Below are positions 48,068 to 57,404 of a stretch of DNA of 64,000 nucleotides, piece after piece (position 1 is the first letter of the stretch; every line of letters starts with the position of its first letter). Source of the DNA: Aspidiotus rigidus (lineage: Eukaryota; Arthropoda; Insecta; Hemiptera; Diaspididae); the NCBI GenBank assembly GCA_035079385.1, contig JAVHKY010000003.1:23079501-23143500 (forward strand), given 5' to 3'. A program made the translations under genes and the position numbers. A model generated the notes under the pieces. The model ran no database searches. It saw only the letters and a program-made list of their open reading frames with translations, and was not told the DNA's origin.

Positions 48068-48465
48068 CGCATTCTTGCTGTAGAACCTCAACGCAGATCG
48101 GTAGAAGTCCAACTTGTAGTGCTTTGCAATGTTGATAGTCTTGAAGCTGTGGAGCGGAAAGCTCTTGCGCGCATTCTCGCAAAAGAACTTCTACCTAGAT
48201 CCTTTCAAAAGTTGAACTTCAAGTGTTTTGCAATGTTGATAGTCTTGCAGCAGTAGTTCTAAACTTCGTGACAGTGTCATTGTGTAGACCGAAAAACTCC
48301 AGCGCGCATTCTTGCACAAGAATCTCAACGCAGACCTGAAGTTAAATTCTTACAGAAGTCCAACTTCAAGGTAGCTATTTTGAACTGAACATCGCAAAAT
48401 ACTCAAAGTTGGCCTTTTGTAAGAATTTAACTGCGAATCTACCGTGAGGTTCTCCTATAAGAATT
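48068..48465. repeat. Degenerate 100-135-bp repeat array with one inverted unit
   Basis: Three direct units begin with GCGCATTCT at about 48068, 48169 and 48302. They share CAACGCAGA, GTCCAACTT and TTTTGCAATGTTGATAGTCTTG (the last at 48123 and 48227). A fourth unit is inverted: AAGTTGGCC and AAGAATTTAACT at about 48399-48432 pair with AGTTAAATTCTTACAGAAGTCC in unit 3. No ORF. It could be a decayed satellite or a piece of an unknown transposon. Confidence 0.65.
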
Positions 48466-49879
48466 CACGTTAGACTTTTTCACTGAAACTATCGAGTCAT
48501 ACTTTCTGTACTGCGTTTGCTTTAGAACGTTTGAAACGCAAGAGAAGAAACTAGGTATGTACTTCGGAATTTGAAGTCTCAAAAGAATTGGTTGTAATGA
48601 CAGCGCATGAATTATAGTGTGAGAAAGCATTCACACGCTCTCATGTAAACTTTCCAGAAGTTCTTACCATTGGACAATTTACACTTAGGTGCCTGATCAT
48701 CCCAGTACGAGGTAATTATACACAAAACGGGTATATTCCGTTTCTTCCTAGTGTTTTCTTTTTTCATCTAGCCCAACGACTACTGATGTATAGATTATAC
48801 ATTGAGACAGAGGCGAAGGTCAACAATTCTTAGGTGAAAGATCGAAAAATATTCACGCGTTCCTGAATATACGAGAACGCGTCCTGCCAGCACGCATACA
48901 ATTTCACGAGTCGTAATTTTCAACCGTAAAAGAACGCTTTTAGAACCCACGAAGAATTATAATGAAAAATTAAAAGTAGGTACGGTAGAGTTCGGTTCTT
49001 ACGCGATGTGCACATCATGTCTGCGTGGAAGTGGTTAGGCTAAATAAAAGATGTTGGACTAGTTCAAGTTACGTCTATTTCCCCTTCGCTTATAATCATA
49101 ACCTTATGTCCACTGACCAGTCTTTTGCTTTATTCATTGATCGAGTATGGAAAACGGTTCTAGTATTAACCTGGCATATATTATTTTCGTTTCCGGTATA
49201 AGGAAACGTACAAGAATTCGGTATATTATGGCAATCATTTTTAATTTATTATAGAAGACAAGTCTCGTTTATTTGTCTAAAGTTGTTAATTAATAATTTC
49301 AGGTGGGAAGCTAAACGACGCTTTTAAAAGTTCTCGACTTTCCTTTTTCTCTCGCGTATAATTTTATCTCTGTCATCTAGAGGAAGAATTATTCGATTTC
49401 AGGTTGTCTATGAAGTCTGGTAGCTCTTATCTGTAGAAATGTGTGAGTAAGTAGCTCAAGACCTGTAAACGATGAGGTCGTGGAGCATTCTGTAAATTCT
49501 TAGAAGGTGCGTTGATGTTTTTAATCCGATTTGTCTCGTTCGAGAATGTCTCGAGAGGATGATTTGGGAGGGAGGGAAAAAACCATTTCTCAATTTTCTC
49601 TGGGAATTTGGAATCAAGTTCTACGACGTCCACCTTGATTCCGGTCCTTTTCTAAGTTCAAACTTGAAGACTTTTTTATGTTGAAAACTATGTGGACTGC
49701 TGGCTAGGACAAACTGTGACTTCTCATTAGCTTCGTCAATGTGGTCGCATGATCCAAAAAATCAGTCTTTCAAAGCATTAAATTATAATTTCGAAAGTTG
49801 TTTTCACGATTCCTACCAAATTAGCTCGTAAAAAGTTTTGAATTTTTATCGCCAAGATGAGAAAAATATGGTTTTGGAT
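48466..49879. other. Intergenic DNA
   Basis: No gene recognised. One possible minus-strand exon ending at about 48669 (segment SYWDDQAPKCKLSNG before a GTAAGA donor) lacks a good upstream acceptor. A 68-codon minus-strand frame at 49427-49633 has no motif. Confidence 0.35.
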
Positions 49880-50868
49880 AATCAAACCTCCAAAATCGAA
49901 TAGAATTAGCTTTTCTCTCTGAATCCTCCCTTCAAACTGTATTTTACGATCACCAAGAGGCTTATCCTCGTGTTTGGAAACACCACATGTGCAAAAAATG
50001 ACAACATTTCGGTCTACAAGCTAATCTTCCCAAAATTCTTGAAGTTTCGTACGAAATAGATACATATCAGTTAGAGTACAAAATCGACTCTCCTGGCGTC
50101 CCTCAAGCGGAGGTATAGCGACCAACGATCTTCCGGTCAACATCGAGTAATCTTTTGCAGACGACTACGTCTCTCGCTCCGCTCACACAACTCAGAAAGA
50201 GCCCACAGGCTTCTACAGGAAGCCCTTAATTACATTTCCACTCGGCCATGCAAACGAGGATTCCAATTGAACTGCCCGGCGTTGGGGAGACGGAGAGATG
50301 CTTTCATACCTGTTTTCAAGAGCATCAAGTTGCCTGTGATTCGAGGCTGGGGAAGAGGCTGGCTTAAGGCTGGGCATAAATTTGACCATTTCAAATGTCA
50401 TTTGTTGCGGTATGAGCAAAGGTTCCGTCATGAAAGAGCACTCGAGGATTATGGAATTTGTCGTTATCTTACACAGTTCAGAGATGCAGTTCTCAACGAA
50501 TTCGGCCTTATTCCAGCGTACTTTGGGTTGCGACTTTCGCAGACTTAAGAGGGGCGATGAGTCGTACGTAAATGTTTCTGGGTATCTTGATATTGAAGAA
50601 GAGTTACTTTGATTTGAGAGCGTACCATGTCCTCCAATCTTTAATACTCTTTCTGGGAACAAACAGTCCAAGAACAAATCCAGAAAAATCAAAATTAAAA
50701 CCCTAAATCTCACGACATCTCACCGTCATTCCAAACGAGAAGAAGTCATCTTGGCCCGACTAAGAGTATAGGCCACACTCGTCTCACTAACACGTAACTT
50801 CATACAAATCTTGCTCCTCCAAAGTGTCCTAATTGCCAGGACGAAGATCTAACTCATTTGTTTGCATT
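49880..50868 (+). pseudogene. Decayed LINE with reverse transcriptase palm and C-terminal tail
   Basis: In plus-strand frames with several shifts, the order of non-LTR RT motifs is clear: QEAYPRVWKHHM (motif A, usual EKAFDRVWHHGL) near 49954, LPKILEVSYEIDTYQ, SPGVPQAEV (motif B, usual PQGSVL) near 50095, TNDLPVNIE, then FADDY (catalytic box) at 50154-50168. Motif A and FADD are in different frames. The C-terminal block HSKREEVILARLRV lies near 50730, followed by a CxxC piece (CPNCQDEDL) just before the composite repeat begins at ~50869. Shared REEVILARLR suggests the same family as the 44.7- and 61.5-kb copies. Both-strand frames at 50213-50713 are probably shadows. Confidence 0.72.
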
Positions 50869-51093
50869 TTGGACATGTTCCATGTCTTTTCTCTCGCCGG
50901 ACCCCGATTTTGAAACTCGCGAGTACCCCCCCCCCTCCCCCCGTCAAGAGAAATCGCTACCCCGTGGGTGATTCAGAAATTCGCGAGTACACCCCGCGTA
51001 ATAATAATAAATGATTAATTAATTAATAAATAAATAATTAAATAATTAAATAATTAAATAATTGAATAATTAAATAAATAAATAATTAAATAA

Positions 51094-51135
<42 letters not shown>

Positions 51136-51178
51136 AAATAATTAAGTAAATAATTAAATAATTAAATAAATAGATAGA

Positions 51179-51227
<49 letters not shown>

Positions 51228-51671
51228 AAATAATTAATATAATTAAATAATTAAATGAATAAATAAATAATTAAATAAATAAAGGCTGAATAGTCGAAAT
51301 TTTTCCAAGTCCCCTAGACTTGAATTGTCTCATACCACTCCAATGCAACAGCGAGTTCGCGCTACCTCGTATTTCTCATAGAAGACTTATACGACGCCAA
51401 GATAGGTAAAGTTTTCTATGTCTCTCTTCCTATCATATATGGCTGGATAGTCGAAATTTTTCCAAGTCCCCTAGACTTGAATTGTCTCATACCATTCCAA
51501 TACAACAGCGAGATCGCTCGTTCGCCCCACCGAAAGTTGATACCTCAAAATATAGAACATTCATAATTACCTCAAAATATTTCTCATACAAGACTTATAC
51601 GACGCCAAGATAGGTAAAGGGGTAAACGAATAATATCTCACGAACACTTGACCTAGTACAAGAATTAATAA

Positions 51672-51702
<31 letters not shown>

Positions 51703-52162
51703 GTAAATAAATAATATTAAATAATTAAATAATTGAATAATTAAAGAATTAAATAAATAAAGGCTGGATACTCGAAATTTTTCCAAGTCCCCTAGACTTG
51801 AATTGTCTCATACCATTCCAATACAACAGCGAGACAGGGGGCGAACGAGCGGAGCGAGTTCGCGCTACCGCATATTTCTCAAAAAAGACTTGAATTTTCT
51901 CATACCATTCCAATAAAACAGCGAGATCGCTCGTTCGCCCCACCGAAAGTTGATACCTCAAAATATAGAACACCCACAATTACCTCAAAATATTTCTCAT
52001 AGAAGACTTATACGACGCCAAGATAGGTAAAGGGGTAAACGAATAATATCTCACGAACACTTGACCTAGTAGAAGCCTAGACTGAAATATTTCAATATGA
52101 CTGATAAAATATAAAAGACATGGATCATGATTTTCATTTATTTGGCTATGCCAGAAAATTTT
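50869..52162 (-). repeat. Composite dispersed repeat, copy 2 (inverted relative to copy 1)
   Basis: Read on the minus strand this matches 39436-40434: AAATTTTCTGGCATAGCC at its 52162 end, CATGATCCATGTCTT, segments with AGCGCGAACTCGC and CTAGGTCAAGTGTTCG, AATTA/ATTTA arrays (about 51000-51285 and 51665-51760), the minisatellite motif (about 51418-51475) and the G-rich GGGGTGTACTCGCGA end. It has more internal units than copy 1, including segments absent there (CCGAAAGTTGATACCTCAA, twice). The left edge abuts the LINE at 50868. Minus-strand frames inside are repeat translations. Confidence 0.85.
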
Positions 52163-52164
52163 TT

Positions 52165-52930
52165 GGGACTAAGGTGTTTTCACCTAAAAAAATTCACCGA
52201 TCAAGATATACCTACAGATGATTCACCTGATAGATTTAGGGGTTCACCACATGGTAAGTTCACCGTGATGAAAGTTCACCGACAAAATTCGATTATATTA
52301 TTTTTATTAATGAAGTTAATTAATTAGTTTAATTTAAGTTTAATAATAATAAAAAGTTTTTTTTTTATTTATTTTTGATAGGTATTAATTTTATTCAATA
52401 AAATTTGATTTTATATCATTTTTTATATTTTCAAGTATTGTATATTTTTCCATTTTAATTAAATTTAATTTTGAAGAAAAAATGTATAAAATAAAATAAT
52501 TTAAATATTAATACAGATAATTTTTAAATAATCGTTTATTTAAATCAAAATTATTTATTAAAATTTTAAACAAAATTTCAAATAAATAAATAAATAAATA
52601 AATTGATTTAATAAATTGAAAATTATAAATAATAAAATATAATTTATTAATTTAATTTAATTGATTTGATTATTATGAAATTAAATTATTATTAATTATT
52701 TAAATGATTTTCTAAATAAAATTTGGTGTATCGAAGAGTCAAATAGAAGTCGAACAGCTGGTTGACAAAAGTGAATTTCGTCGTCGGTGTCGGTGAACTC
52801 AAAAAAGGAAGATGAACTTTCCTGACGGTGGAAAAAAAAAACTGACAGGTGAACTTTCCTGTCGGTGATGTGTGCATTCCTTCAAAAAGACTTACTCGGT
52901 GAAAAATCTGTCGGTGAACTGGTTGGATCC
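52165..52930. repeat. TTCACC-repeat-flanked, extremely AT-rich element
   Basis: Several TTCACC/TTCACCG motifs lie at the left (52165-52285), and their complements CGGTGAA and GTCGGTGAACT at the right (52780-52925), in inverted orientation. The core between (about 52290-52700) is almost entirely A and T. The arrangement resembles a foldback element with short subterminal repeats. The ends and target duplication could not be fixed, and there is no ORF in the core. Confidence 0.5.
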
Positions 52931-52934
52931 CCAC

Positions 52935-53072
52935 TTTTTTTACGTGCCCCATTTTACAACCTACTTCATCTGTCCTCAAAGTACCATCTAACATCAGCTC
53001 CGGATACCATCGACTCAACTTTAAGGCATCACTCAATTTTATGACTCCATAACATTCACTACCTTCAACCAC
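52935..53072 (-). CDS. Coding-like fragment, unknown, low confidence
   Basis: The minus-strand segment encodes VVEGSECYGVIKLSDALKL and RWYPELMLDGTLRTDEVG, whose composition looks like genuine protein. An in-frame TAA lies just upstream, and the frame runs into the TTCACC element downstream. It could be a host-gene or transposon fragment. Not recognised. Confidence 0.25.
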
Positions 53073-53189
53073 GATTTACCGTTCTTTCACCGTTCCCTAA
53101 ATTTAGGTTGTAATCTACTAAGTTGCATCTAGCAAATAGCCCCTAAGTGCTCGTTTGAGGAGAAACCTATGACGCTATTTTTTTGTTCT

Positions 53190-53525
53190 CATCAAACGCC
53201 ACCTCAGTTGCTCATATTTTTCCATTAGGTACTTTAAAAAATGGAAATTTCGATTGTTCTGTTTATAGAATTCTGTATATTTCCAACTATTTATACCATT
53301 TCTTGTTCAATCTGTTCGATTGCTACTCAAATGCCACCTCAGTTGCTCATATTTTTCCATTATTTCTTGTTCAATCTGTTCGATTGCTACTCAAATGCCA
53401 CCTGAGTTGCTCATATTTTTCCATTACTTTTAAAAATGAAAATTTCGATCGTTCTGTCTATTAAAATTCTGTACATTTCCAACTATTTATACCATTTCTT
53501 GTTCAATCTGTCCGGTTGCTACTTG
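53190..53525. repeat. Nested tandem repeats
   Basis: A segment containing GCCACCT(C/G)AGTTGCTCAT then ATTTTTCCATTA occurs three times (about 53200, 53328, 53395). Between them is CTTGTTCAATCTGT(T/C)CG(A/G)TTGCTACT, also three times (about 53304, 53368, 53496). The middle pair is spaced about 65 bp, the longer unit about 190 bp with an AATTTCGAT(T/C)GTTCTGT segment. It looks like a local duplication with partial unequal exchange. Open frames here are incidental. Confidence 0.8.
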
Positions 53526-53529
53526 AATG

Positions 53530-55341
53530 CGCGAGGAAACAATGAATATAAACGAGTAAACGGTATTTCGAGGTTGATAAATTATACCAGACTGTGTGTA
53601 ATTCTAATTCCCATCATCAACGATATCAGGTTATTGGGTGCACGGGGTCTAATTTCTGTGGCTGCTGCTCGTCGCTTTCTTTTTCTTCGTGGCCGTATAC
53701 ACTAGTAGAATTTTTTTTCGTAGACATCAGCGTTTCGTATTCCTCATTATATTCCGCGAATTCTTGATTCATTTAACCACGAGTTCGCATTCATGCTGGG
53801 TTGAGCGCTGAAAAATTCAATCAGCGTTCTCTGAAATTTCTGTGACCATAATATTCCGTAGTCGACGTAGGTTGATTAATATTATCCTTGTGTAGATCTG
53901 GAAAATGATATTTTTCGCTTCCTAATTTCCACGTGATTTCAAGACAAACGGGTTGTAAGATTATTATGATACGAACAATTTGAAGTTTCTTCTGTTGTGA
54001 ATTCCTTGCATAAATATACGTAGGTAGATTAAGTGGAGTAAATAATATTTACCTGTGTGTCTTTTTTCCTATAAAAACATTTATACATACGTGTAGGATG
54101 TAGACCGTGAAAATGCAATACCGTTTTCTCGCATGTTGCATTCATAACGATTGCTCAATATTAGATGTATATAAATAGAATAATCTATGTGGACTGCTAT
54201 AATTGTTAGGCGGACATCGTGTAGCGCTATTTGATTCTGAATGCAGAGGTCGTATAGGCCCATTTCTGAAAGCTTGCCACCTTGTTGCACCCTCATCCAC
54301 CTTCCTACTTGGGAAAGATAGCCTCATCCAGTTTGTAGAAAGTATAATATAGCGTACTCGCATTTATTAATGATTCGTGCTACATTACTCACTATTACAT
54401 AAAATCATTCAATTCCGTGAATGGTGCAATGTTGCCGTTTTGACGGGCACGTCAACGTTACCTTCAAGGTCACACGTTCATTTCATGTTACCGTCGATTA
54501 TGTCGGATAAAAAGAGGAAAGAATGTTACACAGTCTATTGAGGCTATGTATATTATCTCTATCCGTTTTACTGCATCTGTATTCGACCAGCGCACACCTG
54601 AACCAACCGTACTACCGCTGGATGCTGCGGTCGCTTTATTATATTTGAAGTAGAGGTCTGTGAGGCATCATTTTTATACCTGTCTGGCATATGTGAAAGG
54701 TGGTCGTACTTCGTGCATGTATTGTCGATAAAATTGAGTTTACTATACAAATTCTTCAATAGTTTCCATGCGTTAATCGACATCTGGAAGATTTTGTTCG
54801 CAAATTACAACGCGTACTGATATATTTTCTTTCTCATCCTAAGTATCACAATTACTACGCATCCGAAGTATAATAATGAACGAAAAAAAGGCTTCAATTG
54901 GTCGCAAAATTGAACATAATCAACGTTATGACGCTGAATAAGTTGGAGCATACACACACGCGTATGGGAAATTTTATAGCGTGGAACCCGTATTGAGATG
55001 ATTTGGATAGTAATTTACCTGTCAATGATGAGGAAAATGCGATAAATGTATAGTGTACCGTAGGATACGCACCGAAATCCATTTAGAAAAAAAGAAAAAA
55101 ATTACTAACCTATCTTGCCGTGGTGTGGCTCTACTTCGGAGGCTACAATCTATATGCCGCGTCGGCAAAGCTATACAACGTATATAGTACCATATAATGA
55201 TTCGGAGATACGAAAATCGATTGCCCATGGTCTATCTTAATATTTATTATTATTATTTCCTATTCAATTTATTATTAATACGAAGCATGATTCAACGTTT
55301 TTCCGTCGTCGAAAAACTAATGTATTTAAATTTTGTTTCAG
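53530..55341. other. Intergenic or intronic DNA
   Basis: No recognised gene. It lies directly 5' of the exon at 55342 on the same strand and may be intron. Confidence 0.4.
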
Positions 55342-55456
55342 GATTCCATTTGAGCGGTACCGTTGTAGATTCCAGACCGAACAGTCCAACGCAAGCTAGC
55401 TACACCGCGAACGAGCCGGACAAAAAGTTGAAAAAAGTTTCAGTGAGTTTTGATAG
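55342..55456 (+). CDS. Internal coding exon of an unidentified host gene
   Basis: Acceptor TTTTGTTTCAG ends at 55341 and donor ATAG|GTGAGT starts at 55457, bracketing 115 bp (2 nt, 37 codons, 2 nt). The frame encodes FHLSGTVVDSRPNSPTQAS, YTANEPDKKLKKVSVSFD, a polar, probably flexible segment. An alternative donor TTCA|GTGAGT lies at 55440. GC content rises locally relative to the flanks, as expected for an exon. I do not recognise the protein. Confidence 0.58.
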
Positions 55457-56400
55457 GTGAGTTGAAAAACAATACGTGCGTGTGTATTTGTATAATATTA
55501 ATATTGTTAGTTTTTACCAGAAGATAGGGGAGTAGAACGAACAAAGTATACTCGTATATCTGCGATGACTGAACGAAGTTAATCGCTGTATAAGGCTTCG
55601 GGCGAAATAGATGAAAGATGGGCTATGTCATCATCTTGGTATAATCTTTTTATGTTTTTCTCCCTGTTGGTGCTTCGTGGTCGCGTAGTTGCGGTCGATT
55701 CGAGGCGTACAAATCATCTTTCGAAGATAGATGTGTGATTATCAGGGTGTTTCTGTGCTGAACGAGTCGAGAATTTTAACTCCATGGTCATCGAAAAATC
55801 TCTTGTTCGCATTCGGAAGATCCCTCTTTACTGGCGTTATTGAATTGGAAAGAACATCGTTTGAGTACTTTGTGGTTGATTTTATTTTTTTTATGATGCG
55901 CGGAATAGTTGTATATTGTGTACCAAGAGCTGTAAAGTAAGGAAGGTATTAACGAGCGCAAACTTTAATGGTGAACGTATTGTAAGTATACTAGTGACTT
56001 TCTTACTTCGCGTGCGTACTTGATTCACTTAATCATCCGAGGACAGTAGAGTTCTATAAGAAGACTGTAATGTATTATCACCAAGAGTAAATTGAAAGTC
56101 GGACGGAAAAAAGAGCCCTTCTTGAGCCGAACCCTATTTCCCTCCTCCTGTACGGGTTGCCTCAGGTGCAAAGACACTTCCTTTGTCTCTTCTCCTACCC
56201 ACTCCCGTACCAAATTCTTGGGTTCATATCACGTGTCGAGAGTTTGAGTCTTCCTACTCTGTAAAAACTGATGTTTCCCAAACTTATTTTGATTCATTTT
56301 AAACTGAAAATAATCTCGCTTTACATTATCGGATTGAGGAAAACATTTGACGTAGAAATTTTGATTTCTTCGTGGCCCACAGTTTGGGAACCATTAATGT
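55457..56400. other. Probable intron sequence
   Basis: Follows the 55342-55456 exon on the plus strand; no recognisable feature apart from short unsupported open frames. Confidence 0.35.
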
Positions 56401-56404
56401 AAAT

Positions 56405-57240
56405 CTTTTGGGTTTCGATTCTTCGCTCATTCGATGTTGTTTGCCTATTTCTGAATCTCCCCAAGGCTGCTGCTATCCTATATGTGGATGGGTGATCTGC
56501 TTGTTAAGTTTAATATTGCTCATAAAGAGTTCCAGGAATTTTTTTGTCTGTCTAAGATTTGTTGACCTTGAAAATTTCTACATCTTAAATTTCCAGAAGA
56601 GGTAGGTATCCCTATCATTTCCCCTCTGGGTTCCTTCATTTTCGAGATATTCATGTCCAAATATTTGAACTTGATCTTTTCTCTTCAGGCCAAGTGTTGT
56701 TGAGTCATGTTTTTATAGGCACTTGTATGTAGACGACGTTTTGTGTATGTTGATTGGTCCTCAAGATCTACAATACCCTTCCATAAAATTTACGCTTGAA
56801 GTCGGAGCAACCTCTATAAATTACTTGGACTTGACGATGTCTAAAATTGATGATGTCTATGAGTTTGGGATCTACAGGAAAGATACTTTGACCGATATTG
56901 TTGTCCAAGGGTCGTCTTTCTGTCCTGATGGCCACAAGATCTCTACGTTCGGTAACTCGATCTACCGCTTGATCCAGATCCTGTTGAGTCAGCCCGCTTT
57001 CTGTAAGGAATTGATGACAATAGAATTCGTGGCCAAAGTGAATCGATCTTATGGTAATTTGCAGGAAAATCACGAGAATTGTACCACCTCCCTCCCTCGC
57101 GAATTGAATTGTGACAGTAGGGGGAAGCGCTGGATCAGGCTGCGAGCTTTCCTTTCATCTGGGTTGTGTCTGCCACCCCTTTGGCTTTTGTCCAGTGTTC
57201 TCTAACGTGATGACGGTGAAAAAATTGTTCGTCTAGTTGA
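56405..57240 (+). pseudogene. Second Penelope-like element, decayed RT
   Basis: Plus-strand frames follow the minus-strand Penelope-like RT at 19.7-20.7 kb: a degenerate motif A region (FDVVCLFLNLPKAA) near 56425, EVGIPIISPLGSFIFEIFMS near 56600, the intact YVDDVLC box near 56726, then IKFTLEVGATSINYLDLTMS, YEFGIYRKDTLTDIVVQGSS and IYRLIQILLSQPAFCKELMT. Several stops and frameshifts precede YVDD; from 56723 to 57205 one frame is open (160 codons). No GIY-YIG endonuclease follows, so the 3' part is missing or deleted. It lies in a possible intron of the plus-strand gene. Confidence 0.85.
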
Positions 57241-57306
57241 AGGATCCTGTTCTGTTGATTAAGAAGAGTAGAGTGATAGTGTGGCATGTAAGGACGACTG
57301 TAACTA

Positions 57307-57399
57307 GAGCACTAAATTGGGAGTGAAGACATACGCCATTTTGGATCATAGAAAAACCCTTCAAGGTACAACGCGGTCTTCACTCCCTACTTAGTGCTC
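57307..57399. mobile_element. 93-bp TA-flanked MITE
   Basis: Inverted ends GAGCACTAAATTGGGAGTGA (57307) and the complement of TCACTCCCTACTTAGTGCTC (57380-57399), with two mismatches, flanked by TA at 57305-57306 and 57400-57401. No ORF. The TA duplication suggests mobilisation by a Tc1/mariner-type transposase. Terminal sequence differs from the 40549 MITE, so these are separate families. Confidence 0.75.
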
Positions 57400-57404
57400 T
57401 ACTG

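Noticed and set aside
50213..50713. 166-codon minus-strand and 93-codon plus-strand frames
   Set aside because: They lie within the decayed plus-strand LINE whose RT motifs explain the region better.
51595..51786. Minus-strand frame rich in LFIYLFIY
   Set aside because: Translation of the AAAT/AATTA microsatellite inside the composite repeat.
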